Shown: positions 25,951-34,901 of the stretch, piece after piece
Numbering within the stretch: position 1 is the first letter of the stretch
Layout of the letters: the number at the start of each line of letters is the position of its first letter
NCBI GenBank assembly: GCA_011772495.1
Contig: WVZL01000025.1
Location: 28,106 to 92,105 of the forward strand
Reading direction: 5' to 3'
Source of the DNA: Candidatus Aminicenantota bacterium
Lineage (GTDB): Bacteria; Acidobacteriota; Aminicenantia; Aminicenantales; Aminicenantaceae
Length of the DNA: 64,000 nucleotides
Notes under the pieces: generated by a model
What the model was told of the DNA's origin: nothing
The model's input: the letters and a program-made list of their open reading frames with translations, nothing else
Databases searched by the model: none
Position numbers and translations under genes: made by a program

Positions 25951-26175
25951 CTAAAGCTTTTTCTTTTTATCCGGAGGTTCATAGAAGGCAGGAGGCAGCC
26001 CAGGAGCGTAGCCTGGTGCATTGGGAGGTGCGGTCGGTTCCGCAGAATCCCCCCCTGCCCCTGATACTCCAGCAAAAGGAGAACAGGCCTGAGCAGGTCC
26101 GAGTTCCTCCAGAATATCATCCGCAGAGTAGGTGATTATTCTTGGAGGTTCGTACTTCGATTTCTTCTCTGCCAT
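25951..26175 (-). CDS. Candidate RiPP precursor peptide
   Basis: A 74-residue peptide. The N-terminal leader-like part is charged (KYEPPRIITYSADDILEELG), followed by GPAQACSPF and then a low-complexity Gly/Ala/Ser/Pro tail (GVSGAGGDSAEP, PNAPGYAPGLPPAFYEPP) ending KKKKL. There is one Cys (C31), and Tyr at 55 and 65 with aromatic or Pro neighbours. The position, one base from the radical SAM maturase start and first in the operon, is typical for precursors. The leader/core border and the modified residues cannot be read from sequence. The motif YEPP occurs at both ends. Confidence 0.75.
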   Translation of the reverse strand: MAEKKSKYEPPRIITYSADDILEELGPAQACSPFAGVSGAGGDSAEPTAPPNAPGYAPGLPPAFYEPPDKKKKL

Positions 26176-26438
26176 CAGTCTGTTGTTCCCTTTCCCTCCT
26201 CTTTTATGCCTACTAGTCCATGGATGAAGAACTGCCTCTAGGCTCTCCAGAACTCATATATAGCTTTTTCTAGACTACGGGAACCAATAATATACTGCCG
26301 GGAAACAGGCTAAGATGTCAATAATCTTTAGCGGTGGTTTTGGGAGTGACTTTTTGTCCCCCTTCCTAACCCCAAAAGATGAGATTTATTGTTTACTCGG
26401 GGCATTTTTTTTGATAATAATAGGAAAAATTTGCCAAA

Positions 26439-27812
26439 ATGGATAGCCTAGAGTCTCAAATCCTTTCCTTTATCACCAGCATTAGAGATTTTGTCTGGGG
26501 AGTTCCCATGATTGTCCTCTTGGTCGGAACAGGGATTTTCCTTACTTTTAGATTAAGGGGACTTCAGCTCCGAGGGCTTGTTTATTCTCTCTACCTCGGT
26601 CTGATCAAAAGAAAGGAAGACGACAAAGAAAAAGGAGACATCTCCCATTTTCAGGCTTTGATGACGGCTTTAGCAGCCACAGTCGGAACTGGAAATATCG
26701 CTGGGGTGGCCACAGCCATCGTGGCAGGAGGACCTGGAGCCCTATTCTGGATGTGGATTACAGGCATTTTCGGCATGGCCACCAAGTATTCAGAAGCCGT
26801 GTTGGCCATAAAATACAGAGAAGTCGATGAATTGGGAACTATGAGCGGTGGCCCTATGTATTATATTTCCAAGGGACTGGGCTGGAAATGGCTTGGGATC
26901 CTCTTTGCTGTATTCGCCTCTATAGCTGCTTTCGGCATCGGCAACATGGTTCAATCCAATTCAGTGGCCGAAGCTGTAAAAACATCCTTCGGAATCCCTC
27001 CCTGGACGACTGGAATTCTCTTGGCCACCTTCACGGCCATGGTGGTCCTGGGGGGGATAAAAAGCATAGGCCGAGTCACTCAAATCTTGGTCCCTTTCAT
27101 GATCATTGTTTATTTCTTCGGAGCCTTGGCCATTATACTGCTGAAAATCAGTGCCATTCCTGGCCTTTTTTCGCTCATCATTAAATCTGCCTTCACGCCG
27201 ACAGCTGCCTTTGGAGGATTCCTGGGAGCCACGGTCATGCAGACCATGCGAGAAGGAGTTGCCCGCGGTATCTTTTCCAACGAGTCAGGACTAGGATCGG
27301 CTCCCATTGCCGCTGCTGCCGCCAGAACTCCCAATCCAGTCAAGCAGGCCTTGGTTTCTATGACTCAAACCTTTATCGATACTCTTGTCATCTGCACTAT
27401 GACTGGCCTCGTTCTTCTTTCCACCGGTCTTTGGGATTCTGGGCCTACAGGAGCTGAACTCACAGCTCGGGCTTTCGATTTCGGCCTCCCCGGAGGGATC
27501 GGAGAATTCATCGTGACCTTAGGTCTGATATTTTTTGCCTACTCCACCATCCTCGGCTGGTGCTATTACGGAGAAAAATCTCTCGAATATTTGTTAGGAG
27601 TGAAGGCCGTCAGGCCTTACCGAATTATTTTCGTCATCTTTGTGGCCATCGGAACTCTACTAAAACTGGAAACTGTCTGGAGATTATCAGACGTTATGAA
27701 TGGACTCATGGCCTTTCCCAACTTGATAGGGCTGTTGGGCTTAAGCCATATCATTGTTTCCGAAACGAATAAGCATTTTTATAAGAAAAGACAAAAAGGA
27801 TCACTCCTCTAA
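26439..27812 (+). CDS. Sodium:alanine/glycine symporter (AGCS family)
   Basis: A 457-residue inner-membrane carrier with about 11 helices. The family signature is [20 protein letters not shown] near residues 68-87, and [22 protein letters not shown] and YYISKGLG follow. It takes up alanine or glycine with Na+ (or H+). A likely promoter is TTTACT-17-TAATAA at 26392-26420. It points away from the RiPP operon. Amino-acid uptake fits the proteolytic genes elsewhere in the window. Confidence 0.93.
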   Translation: MDSLESQILSFITSIRDFVWGVPMIVLLVGTGIFLTFRLRGLQLRGLVYSLYLGLIKRKEDDKEKGDISHFQALMTALAATVGTGNIAGVATAIVAGGPGALFWMWITGIFGMATKYSEAVLAIKYREVDELGTMSGGPMYYISKGLGWKWLGILFAVFASIAAFGIGNMVQSNSVAEAVKTSFGIPPWTTGILLATFTAMVVLGGIKSIGRVTQILVPFMIIVYFFGALAIILLKISAIPGLFSLIIKSAFTPTAAFGGFLGATVMQTMREGVARGIFSNESGLGSAPIAAAAARTPNPVKQALVSMTQTFIDTLVICTMTGLVLLSTGLWDSGPTGAELTARAFDFGLPGGIGEFIVTLGLIFFAYSTILGWCYYGEKSLEYLLGVKAVRPYRIIFVIFVAIGTLLKLETVWRLSDVMNGLMAFPNLIGLLGLSHIIVSETNKHFYKKRQKGSLL

Positions 27813-27821
27813 TGAGCAAAA

Positions 27822-27840
27822 GGAAACGGTTCTATCTTTT
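27822..27840 (+). repeat. Degenerate copy of dispersed repeat family A
   Basis: GGAAACGGTTCTATCTTTT agrees with the family A arm GGGGACGGTTCTATTTTTT at 16 of 19 positions. It lies just after the AGCS stop codon. Confidence 0.5.
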
Positions 27841-27871
27841 CGTATAGCACTAAACTTTGTCCTCAGGGGCC

Positions 27872-27937
27872 GGCTTTATCATTATCACAAGATCCAGGCA
27901 CATTATCATTCCCCAGGCATCAATTCATGATAAAGCC
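27872..27937. repeat. Inverted repeat upstream of mgtE
   Basis: GGCTTTATCAT (27872-27882) and ATGATAAAGCC (27927-27937) are perfectly complementary over 11 bases with a 44-base loop. No T-run follows. It lies upstream of the predicted mgtE promoter, so it is more likely a 3' element of the AGCS transcript or an operator than an mgtE leader element. I see no M-box riboswitch. Confidence 0.5.
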
Positions 27938-28010
27938 TGAACCTAAGAAGAAGATCTTTTCCCTGCTTTTTTCAATCTTTTAAAAACGTCCTCCAGCCGT
28001 CTAAATCTAA

Positions 28011-28039
28011 TTTACAGACATCATGATTTGTGCTATCTT
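28011..28039 (+). promoter_or_regulatory. Probable sigma-70 promoter of mgtE
   Basis: TTTACA, a 17-base spacer and TATCTT, 19 bases before the ATG at 28058. It supports that ATG over the track's TTG at 28028. Confidence 0.45.
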
Positions 28040-28057
28040 GGAACGAGAAATTTGGCC

Positions 28058-29419
28058 ATGAGAGCTGAGGCCTTGAACATCATTACCAATTCTGCCCGGA
28101 AATTCATCAACATTGGAGCCTTCACCCGCCTCTGGAATCTGGTAAAGAACTTTCATGCCGCTGATATCGCTTCTCTCATGCATCAACTCGTTTTCAGGGA
28201 AAAACTAGTTCTCTTCAAAACTATCACCGAGAAAGAAAAAGAGAAAGCCGCTGGAGTCCTGAGCGAATTAGACCCGGAGGACGCGGCCCAGCTCATAAAA
28301 GAATATAAAGTCGAACAGATCTCTGACCTGCTGGAGATCATTCCCTCTGACGATGTGGCTCCCATTCTCCCCTTTCTTCCTGATGAGATGAAGGATTCCA
28401 TCCTGGCGGCCATGGAAAAAAAGCCCTCAGAAGACGTCCAGGAGCTCCTGCTTCACGACGAAGAAACAGCCGGGCGAATCATGTCCACGGAGTACTATGC
28501 TCTGGAAGAAAACACGAATGTCTCGGATGCTATCACCGCCATCCAATTGGAAGGAGACGTCGAATCTGCCTTCTATCTCTATGTCGTGGATGACCAGAAT
28601 CATCTGGTAGGCGTGGCTTCTTTACGCCAGCTTCTGTTTTCCCGACCCAACACTCCTTTGAAAGAGATCATGACCACTGAAGTGATAAGCGTAAATACCG
28701 AAACTGACCAAGAGGAAGTGGCCCGCTCTGTGGCCGACTATAATCTGGTTGCCATCCCAGTCGTGGATTTGGAAAAAAAGCTGGTGGGAGTTGTTACCGT
28801 TGACGATGTCATCGACGTCATCAATCAAGAGGCAACCGAAGATATTTATAAGATGGTCTCCTTGGATAAAACAGACAGAATCAAGTATAGTCCTCTCAGG
28901 TCTATCAGAAAGAGGCTTCCTTTTCTGTTAATAAGCCTCCTCACAGTTTCATTAGCTCCTTTTGTGGTTCATTTCTTCGAAGGAACAATCGAAAAGTACG
29001 TGAAATTGGCTGTCTTGTTTCCTTTGGTGATGGCTCTAGGAGGAATCGCAGGAAATCAAACCATTGCCATCATGGTCCGTGAAATTGCTTTGGGAGAAGC
29101 AGATTGGATCAAAGCCAGAAAGGCTTTATTGAAAGAACTTTCAGTGGGTATCGGAAACGGAGTTGTCATTGGTGCCATTTCGGCCGTTGTCTCTTACCTA
29201 TTGTTCAAGAATCCTTATCTTGGCCTTATCCTAGGACTGGCCATCATCATCAACTTATTCGTGGCTGCCCTTGTCGGAACTTTAATCCCGTTATTCCTCA
29301 GGTTAGTCAGGCTGGACCCAGCTCTAGGCTCGGTCAACCTCCTCACCATGTGCACTGACGCCGCCGGCATCCTTGCCTTCCTCGGGCTGGCCACTCTATT
29401 CCTTCCCTATCTCTCTTAA
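28058..29419 (+). CDS. mgtE: Magnesium transporter MgtE
   Basis: A 453-residue Mg2+ channel when started at the ATG (MRAEALNII). The N domain holds DPEDAAQLIKEY and LPDEMKDSILAAM helical repeats (about 30-125), two CBS domains follow (about 130-255, with MTTEVISVNTETDQEEVA and VTVDDVIDVI), then five membrane helices (about 285-450). MALGGIAGNQT and LLTMCTDAAGI are the pore signatures, with the Mg-binding Asp in TDAAG. The track start is a TTG that would lie within the promoter. The acidic cytoplasmic domains close the channel when Mg2+ is high. Confidence 0.95.
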   Translation: MRAEALNIITNSARKFINIGAFTRLWNLVKNFHAADIASLMHQLVFREKLVLFKTITEKEKEKAAGVLSELDPEDAAQLIKEYKVEQISDLLEIIPSDDVAPILPFLPDEMKDSILAAMEKKPSEDVQELLLHDEETAGRIMSTEYYALEENTNVSDAITAIQLEGDVESAFYLYVVDDQNHLVGVASLRQLLFSRPNTPLKEIMTTEVISVNTETDQEEVARSVADYNLVAIPVVDLEKKLVGVVTVDDVIDVINQEATEDIYKMVSLDKTDRIKYSPLRSIRKRLPFLLISLLTVSLAPFVVHFFEGTIEKYVKLAVLFPLVMALGGIAGNQTIAIMVREIALGEADWIKARKALLKELSVGIGNGVVIGAISAVVSYLLFKNPYLGLILGLAIIINLFVAALVGTLIPLFLRLVRLDPALGSVNLLTMCTDAAGILAFLGLATLFLPYLS

Positions 29420-29428
29420 ATCCCTCCC

Positions 29429-30163
29429 ATGCCTCTCCATCAATCTGAAGCCATTGTCTTAAGAGCCTTCAATGTCGGCGATCAAGATAAAATTGTTGTC
29501 TTTTTCTCCCACGATAAAGGAGTTGTAAAAGGAATTGCCAAGGGAGCCAGAAAATTCAGCAGTCGTTTCGGGAGCAGCCTGGAGCCCATGTCTCTAGTTA
29601 AAATCTTCTATTATGAGAAAGAAAGAAAGGATTTGTTGACTATCAGCAATTGTGACTTGCTGGAATCCTTTTTTGAGATCCAGAAAGACCTTAAGACAAC
29701 CTTTACGCTCTCTTACTTTTCCGAGCTGGTGGAAGCATTCTTTCCATCTAGAGCAAAGGAAGAGCTTCTCTATCGACTCTTGCTCTCTGTGCTACGAGCC
29801 CTGAAAGAAGGAGAGAACCTGAGCTTTCTCACCCGGTATTTCGAGGCCTGGTTTCTGCAAATTAATGGCCTTCTCCCTGATTTTGGAAAATGCAAGAAAT
29901 GTCGGAAGGAAATCAAAGCCTCGAGCTGGCTTTCTCCTAAAAAAGACGGAGTTTTTTGTTCAGATTGTGCCATCCAGAAAAAAGAAAGAATCGGGACTGA
30001 TATTGTCTCCTTTCTCAAATGGATTAAAAAAAATCCCCCTTCTCTAAAAGGGGAGATTTCCTTCTCCCCTGCTCAACTGGAGGCCGTCAGAAAAAACCTC
30101 CAGGAAATCATCGTCTACCACCTCGAGGGGGAACCTAAAACACTCCGTTATCTAAAAGGATAG
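29429..30163 (+). CDS. recO: DNA repair protein RecO
   Basis: A 244-residue recombination mediator that anneals strands and loads RecA with RecR. It has the N-terminal OB fold (EAIVLRAFNVGDQDKIVVFF and KGVVKGIAKGARK), a helical middle and a zinc-finger Cys4 (CKKCRKEI, then FCSDC). The gene begins nine bases after mgtE, so the two are co-transcribed. Ends seven bases from the convergent AMIN protein gene. Confidence 0.93.
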   Translation: MPLHQSEAIVLRAFNVGDQDKIVVFFSHDKGVVKGIAKGARKFSSRFGSSLEPMSLVKIFYYEKERKDLLTISNCDLLESFFEIQKDLKTTFTLSYFSELVEAFFPSRAKEELLYRLLLSVLRALKEGENLSFLTRYFEAWFLQINGLLPDFGKCKKCRKEIKASSWLSPKKDGVFCSDCAIQKKERIGTDIVSFLKWIKKNPPSLKGEISFSPAQLEAVRKNLQEIIVYHLEGEPKTLRYLKG

Positions 30164-30169
30164 CTTCTT

Positions 30170-31318
30170 TTAATATTCAAAACCAACACCTGCTCCGATA
30201 TGAAGTCCGCCGACATTGAGTTTATCCTCACCAGTTGATACTCGGCAATAGCTGTATTGGGCATGAACATCAAAGACTAGACCTCCTTTTATCTTGAAAA
30301 AAACCCCAGCCAGTCCTATATATCCAATCTTTCTATCCTTAATTTCTTCAGCCAGCAAGATTTCTTTATACAGAAAATAGGAGACCCCAAATCCAAAATA
30401 AGGATTCACTGTCCCTTTGTTCAACCTGAACTTCAATCCCGCTTCAAGAGGAATAAGATTTATTCTTCTCTCCTCACCAGCCTCATCTAAGTGTCTTTTA
30501 TGAAAATACTTCTCGGCGATCCATAACTCTGCAAACTTCCAAACACCCACGTTCAGTCCTAGTCCGTATATCAAACCTCCCTCGTAGGTATCTTTGAGGA
30601 TTTTTTCTCGAGGTTGAAAATGCCCTCCCATAGCCTCGATCCTAATAAACTGCCTTCTCTCCCTTGTTTTCTCGACCTGAATCTCATCAAGGGCCTCAGT
30701 CAATTCGTCCAGGACCTTTTTGGTCTCCTTTGGCTGCTCATCGCTCTTTTCCAGGGATTCCTTTATTTCTGTTTCCAATTTAGTGGAAAGTTCACTCATG
30801 GAAACAGTTTCTGGTTGTTTTTCTTCCTCTTTTACAGCTTTCTCCTCTATCTTTACTGCTGGCTTTTCCTCAGGAACTATCTTTTCTTTTTCCGCCTCCG
30901 GAGCTTCTATCGGCCAAAAGGAAACCTTCAGTCCTCTTTCTATTGTTTCTATTTTATAGGGCGGAATATCTGCTTTTAAGTCGAAAACAACCCTGGCAAT
31001 ATTAGTCTTGAACATGCCTGCTCTGATAGCCTGGATTCCAAAATCATTGATTTCAAAACGGCGACGGGCAAGGATGTCTTCAATGTTCAGTAAATCGATG
31101 ACTATCTGATTAGGATGGTCAAGTATTAGCTTTCGGTGGGAAGTGTAAAAATTGCAAAGAATCCTGACTTCAAGGGTGGGAGGTGTTCTGGTGATGACAA
31201 TCTCTTCCAGAAGTCCCATCTGGCCAGGACCATCATAATCTCTGGGAAATGAGAAGCTGACTAAAGATATGAAAAACAGGAACTGGATTGTCAGGAAGCG
31301 GTATTTTTTGTTGCCCAT
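30170..31318 (-). CDS. Exported AMIN-domain protein with C-terminal outer-membrane beta-barrel
   Basis: A 382-residue protein. Signal peptide at 1-25, then an AMIN domain at about 35-130 (LEVRILCNFYTSHRKLIL, IVIDLLNIEDI, ARVVFDLKA), which in AmiC and PilQ binds the cell wall. A Lys/Glu-rich linker (about 135-215) leads to a barrel-like domain from about 220 with alternating strands, ending in an aromatic-rich GAGVGFEY. This suggests an envelope protein linking peptidoglycan and outer membrane. The partner is unknown. Ribosome site AAAGG upstream of the ATG. Confidence 0.8.
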   Translation of the reverse strand: MGNKKYRFLTIQFLFFISLVSFSFPRDYDGPGQMGLLEEIVITRTPPTLEVRILCNFYTSHRKLILDHPNQIVIDLLNIEDILARRRFEINDFGIQAIRAGMFKTNIARVVFDLKADIPPYKIETIERGLKVSFWPIEAPEAEKEKIVPEEKPAVKIEEKAVKEEEKQPETVSMSELSTKLETEIKESLEKSDEQPKETKKVLDELTEALDEIQVEKTRERRQFIRIEAMGGHFQPREKILKDTYEGGLIYGLGLNVGVWKFAELWIAEKYFHKRHLDEAGEERRINLIPLEAGLKFRLNKGTVNPYFGFGVSYFLYKEILLAEEIKDRKIGYIGLAGVFFKIKGGLVFDVHAQYSYCRVSTGEDKLNVGGLHIGAGVGFEY

Positions 31319-31362
31319 TCAAGAACCTTTCCAGAGTTAGGTTCGTGAATCCAGACACTTCA

Positions 31363-31391
31363 TTTATAGCACTTAAGAAATTCAATTTCAA
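31363..31391 (-). promoter_or_regulatory. Sigma-70 promoter of the AMIN-barrel gene
   Basis: Minus strand TTGAAA (31391-31386), a 17-base spacer, TATAAA (31368-31363), about 45 bases before the ATG at 31318. Confidence 0.6.
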
Positions 31392-31423
31392 GATAACAAG
31401 ATAGAGAGAGATTCTATTTTATC

Positions 31424-31449
31424 TATTAAAAACAGAACCGTCCCCCTCC
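31424..31449 (-). repeat. Dispersed repeat family A copy
   Basis: TATTAAAAACAGAACCGTCCCCCTCC, nearly the same as 41572-41600 and the right arm of the hairpin at 46690-46731. Intergenic. Confidence 0.7.
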
Positions 31450-31515
31450 ATCATTTCTAATTATTGATTTTTTAGAAGAAAAGAGTAAACTATTAGACTC
31501 TCATGGAGGTCTGGC

Positions 31516-32034
31516 ATGAGTGAAGAACATATATCGAAATGTCAAATATGTGGCAATAATATTGATCTCAAAAGCCATCATTTCATTCTGGCCTTTAACA
31601 AGGAAGCCATGGAAGACGGCAGCAAGAAAATCTTAGAGAGTACAGAAGCAGCCAAAATCTGTGCAGAGTGCGGCCAAGAAGGCTTCAGCACAGTTCTCAG
31701 GCAACTAAAACTCATCACTGATTTCGACACCGAGCTAAATGAGAAGATGGAAAGGATTAAAAAATCCGTGGATATGATGAACCTCATGGAAGACTTCAGC
31801 ATTTCAGGAGAAAAAGTCGGAGTTTCAAAACAATACTTGGCTAAATGTCCGTTCCATGACCAAGAGTCTTCTTTTTTATTCGATACCAAAAGTAAGGAAT
31901 ATTTTTGCTTCTGTGAAGGGCTGAAAGGAGATGTTTTCTCCTTTGTGATCAACTACGAAAGAGACGTCAACAAGAAGCACCTGACTTTAAAACAGGCGGT
32001 CGATTTATTAATGGAGAAATATCAGATTCAGTAA
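31516..32034 (+). CDS. CHC2-type zinc-finger protein (primase N-terminal-like) with extra zinc ribbon
   Basis: A 172-residue protein. The N-terminal part has CQICGNN and later ICAECGQ, a likely zinc ribbon (about 8-60). A charged helix comes next, and residues about 108-160 form a CHC2 finger: KCPFHDQESSFLFDTKSKEYF, CFCEGLKGDVFSF. This is the DNA-binding element of DnaG-type primases, but no TOPRIM or helicase-binding part follows, and the last pair is Cys-x-Cys rather than Cys-x2-Cys. A good GGAGG ribosome site precedes the ATG. The role is unknown; nucleic-acid binding is likely. Confidence 0.75.
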   Translation: MSEEHISKCQICGNNIDLKSHHFILAFNKEAMEDGSKKILESTEAAKICAECGQEGFSTVLRQLKLITDFDTELNEKMERIKKSVDMMNLMEDFSISGEKVGVSKQYLAKCPFHDQESSFLFDTKSKEYFCFCEGLKGDVFSFVINYERDVNKKHLTLKQAVDLLMEKYQIQ

Positions 32035-32118
32035 ATTATTATCATAGAAATTTTTCATCAAGCCAGCCATCGTTCTCCAACAAATCATATTTTTCAATCA
32101 GACAAACCTTCCAGGGCT

Positions 32119-34443
32119 TCAAAGAGTCCAAGCATATCCGATCTTCACGAAGAAAGTTCTGTCTTTTTGGGTCAGGTCGATTCCGGTCTGCCCGAGATAA
32201 TTATCAGTGTAACCCAAGAACAGAACAGTCTGGGGATTAAGCTTGTAAGAGAAAAGAAATTGGGTGAAGATATGTCGTTCTTTCGATTCCACGGGGAGAA
32301 AATAAAGGTCAGGATTTCTGGTCAAATCTGTATACTGGACGATCGCCCGGAAAAATGTACGAACATTGAAATGAAAGATAAGGCGTGCCTGAGAGAGGTT
32401 GGCTTCGAAAACCTCCCCTTCCTTTAACCAGAGGCGCTCCAGAGTATGATTGAAACTGACATTAAAATGCCGGCCGAGGTTGAACTCGATACCGGGTATG
32501 AGGTCTAAAAGAGTGGCTGGCCGCGAATTTGAGTAGTCAATGCCATCGCCATATATACCAAGAAAATTGATCCTAAGTCCCCCCCGGGGCTTGATCTCGA
32601 AATCCATCTCCACGCGGTCCAGGTCATAGGTCACTTCGTTGAAATATTCCTTCATGCGATAGCCGTAAAATGCCACGCTAGACTGCAAAGGGCCATTGTA
32701 ATTTGCCATAAGCATGACCATTTGATCGGTAAGATTCCCATCGTGGTCTTCGACTCTCGTGCCCAGAATTCCAAAATTGAGCTGGGTGAACCAGCCTTGA
32801 GGCTTTCCCCAAAAGGTATGCATTATTAGGCCTTGAGCTCTCTGAATATCCACCCGTGGAATATAGCCGTAATCGGCCCGGAAGCCTGAGGTCAAGTTTC
32901 TGTAATTAGCTGAAACATACCAGTTGCGGCTCATGTGCAAGAATTCCGCCGCTAGGGCATTCCCTCCGAACCATTTTGTTTCTTGCCCTATATCGACAGC
33001 CAAGTCATCCGGGTAATCGGTTTCTGAATGGAGATACTGGAGACTAAAAGTGTTGGTCCGGGATAGCCTTAAGAAACCATCTATTCCGAGAACATGATTA
33101 TAATAGTCTTCTCCTTCCCGTCGAGTATACAGAACTCCCAGGGTGGAGCCTCGGCCGACGTCCCGGCGGTAACGGAATACCCCGCCAAAAACATCTTGGT
33201 CCAGGGAAACAGGAAAAGACCCAATATTAGAAGGAATGATCAAGTTGTTGACTCTATCGCCAGTGGCAAAAACTCCCAGGGCGTTTTTACCTGATTTCTG
33301 GGTGAGCTTTAAGCCCCAGAGAGGATCAGCCACGGTCCGGGTGAAGACAATCTCAACCGGAGTCAGGAAAAAATCTGCTCCTTCCAGGAAGAACGGCCTC
33401 TTTTCAGGATACCGTAAAGCATAACGGATGTTGACATCCAGTTGAGCCACGTCAGCTTCGACCTGTGAGAAATCAGGATTGACGGCAGCATTGAGGATGA
33501 GATTAGGGGTTATGCCCCAGCGGGCCGTAAGACCGGGTTGTGTATCCACTTTTCCTGCCTCCATGGATCCCTCTGGAAAATCTTCGCGAGTATCGGTTCG
33601 GCTTGAAGTCAGGGTAGGATCAAATTCTATGTTCCGTCCTGGAGACATTCCTTGGAAACCGTTTAGCTTATTGAACTGACAGAGAAGACAGCTAATGTTT
33701 CGGTCTCTGGGATGGGATATCATCCGATGTCGCACTGAGCGCGGATAGGAACGCATGGCACTGAATCCCCACGTTTGTTTTTCTTTAGTCTGAGGAAAAC
33801 GTAGCTGATTGAAGGGTATAGCCAACTCCACTACATACCCGAAATCTGTGATCTTCCCTGCTGACTTCCAGATGGCATCCCAGGAAAAATCCTCATAGCC
33901 TTCCAGTTCGCTGAAATTTGCATCGGCCTGAACTCCCAAGGGATTGACCCGAAACTGGAAGCCACGACGTTCATCATTGAAGGGATCAATGATAATACTG
34001 ATGTGATCATCTTGAATGAAAGTATCTATGGCGTCTCTGTCCATCAGGTGGGCCCGAATTTTTCGGGGCTCTGGGTCGAAGCAACGAAAGGCGATATAGA
34101 GTTTGTTGGTGTCAAATGTCACCAGGCATTCCGTATCCACCGGAGGAGGGATATTATCTCCGGGTAAATATTCATAAAAATCGTTAAGGACAGGAGCCTC
34201 CTTCCAGGCAGCCTCATCGAGCACTCCATCGATTCTTACCTCGGAGGTTGTTTGTTTGACTTGGTAGTGCTTTGGTGGGGGCAGTTCTTTCTTTTCTTCA
34301 CTCTGCACCTGAGACAGAGAAGAAGAGCCTTCAGCAGCAGGGCTGTTTTCTCCAACAACCATCTGAATCTCATTTCTTGAAACCACTAAAATTACAAAAA
34401 AAAAGAATAAACTGATTATGAAAATTATCGGGAGTTTTTTCAT
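32119..34443 (-). CDS. CBM9-like/DUF5916 outer-membrane protein
   Basis: A 774-residue protein. An N-terminal hydrophobic segment (about 4-22) anchors or exports it. Residues about 60-250 match a CBM9-like domain (VRIDGVLDEAAWKEAPVL, LVTFDTNKLYIAFRCFD, FSWDAIWKSAG). The rest is the DUF5916 barrel region with PEKRPFFLEGADFF and many amphipathic strands to the C-terminus (VKIGYAWTL). Such proteins are common in proteolytic or saccharolytic diderms and are thought to sit in the outer membrane; no enzyme activity is established. A GGAGG ribosome site and a strong promoter lie upstream. Confidence 0.85.
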   Translation of the reverse strand: MKKLPIIFIISLFFFFVILVVSRNEIQMVVGENSPAAEGSSSLSQVQSEEKKELPPPKHYQVKQTTSEVRIDGVLDEAAWKEAPVLNDFYEYLPGDNIPPPVDTECLVTFDTNKLYIAFRCFDPEPRKIRAHLMDRDAIDTFIQDDHISIIIDPFNDERRGFQFRVNPLGVQADANFSELEGYEDFSWDAIWKSAGKITDFGYVVELAIPFNQLRFPQTKEKQTWGFSAMRSYPRSVRHRMISHPRDRNISCLLCQFNKLNGFQGMSPGRNIEFDPTLTSSRTDTREDFPEGSMEAGKVDTQPGLTARWGITPNLILNAAVNPDFSQVEADVAQLDVNIRYALRYPEKRPFFLEGADFFLTPVEIVFTRTVADPLWGLKLTQKSGKNALGVFATGDRVNNLIIPSNIGSFPVSLDQDVFGGVFRYRRDVGRGSTLGVLYTRREGEDYYNHVLGIDGFLRLSRTNTFSLQYLHSETDYPDDLAVDIGQETKWFGGNALAAEFLHMSRNWYVSANYRNLTSGFRADYGYIPRVDIQRAQGLIMHTFWGKPQGWFTQLNFGILGTRVEDHDGNLTDQMVMLMANYNGPLQSSVAFYGYRMKEYFNEVTYDLDRVEMDFEIKPRGGLRINFLGIYGDGIDYSNSRPATLLDLIPGIEFNLGRHFNVSFNHTLERLWLKEGEVFEANLSQARLIFHFNVRTFFRAIVQYTDLTRNPDLYFLPVESKERHIFTQFLFSYKLNPQTVLFLGYTDNYLGQTGIDLTQKDRTFFVKIGYAWTL

Positions 34444-34495
34444 AGAGAGAGCCTCCAGTTGAATAGAAAAAATATCAAGATTCCAGTTTCCTTCA

Positions 34496-34523
34496 ATTAT
34501 ATATACGTCTGAAAAGCAATCAA
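34496..34523 (-). promoter_or_regulatory. Sigma-70 promoter of the DUF5916 gene
   Basis: Minus strand TTGATT (34523-34518), a 16-base spacer, perfect TATAAT (34501-34496), about 50 bases before the ATG. Confidence 0.62.
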
Positions 34524-34704
34524 GGTTATCTCAAGGGATTCTCAGAAGAAAAAATCACCCTATTAAAAAATTGTCTCGTGTCCCAATCCAAAATCAACCG
34601 AAAAGTTTCCGGAAAATTCAGGATAACTGGATCATTTATCTTGTCTCATCTCTAAATGCAAAGATGAATAGAAATCGCCTTCAGATTGAAAATTCCAAAA
34701 AAAA

Positions 34705-34780
34705 TGGTGGAGCTGAGGGGATTTGAACCCCCGACCTCTTGACTGCCAGTCAAGCACTCTCCCAGCTGAGCTACAGCCCC
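34705..34780 (-). tRNA. tRNA-Ala (anticodon GGC)
   Basis: The minus strand folds as a full cloverleaf of 76 bases with CCA encoded. Acceptor GGGGCTG pairs with CAGCTCC and includes the G3-U70 wobble that marks alanine tRNAs. The anticodon arm is CTTGA-CTGGCAG-TCAAG with GGC at 34-36, and the T arm holds GGTTCAAATCC-type sequence. A run of eight Ts follows the CCA directly. Confidence 0.96.
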
Positions 34781-34794
34781 ACCAGGGGAATTCC

Positions 34795-34823
34795 ATCTTA
34801 CAAAAAGATGGCTACTGCGTCAA
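34795..34823 (-). promoter_or_regulatory. Promoter of tRNA-Ala
   Basis: Minus strand TTGACG (34823-34818), a 17-base spacer, TAAGAT (34800-34795), 14 bases before the mature 5' end. Confidence 0.5.
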
Positions 34824-34901
34824 GCCATCCAAAGGAAAAGAACTCTTTAGCCTGGATTGGAAATTTTTACCTCAGCTCTTCCAAGAAATGAAATGTTGAA
34901 A

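Noticed and set aside
20243-26175. A true SynChlorMet cassette
   Set aside because: Only one radical SAM gene is present, a C25 peptidase is added and the precursor type differs; it shares parts but I cannot equate them.
26289-26321. Promoter for the RiPP operon (TTGACA and TATATT)
   Set aside because: The spacer is 21 bases, too long for a confident call.
28028-28057. TTG start for mgtE
   Set aside because: It overlaps the likely promoter, and the ATG at 28058 gives a normal MgtE N-terminus.
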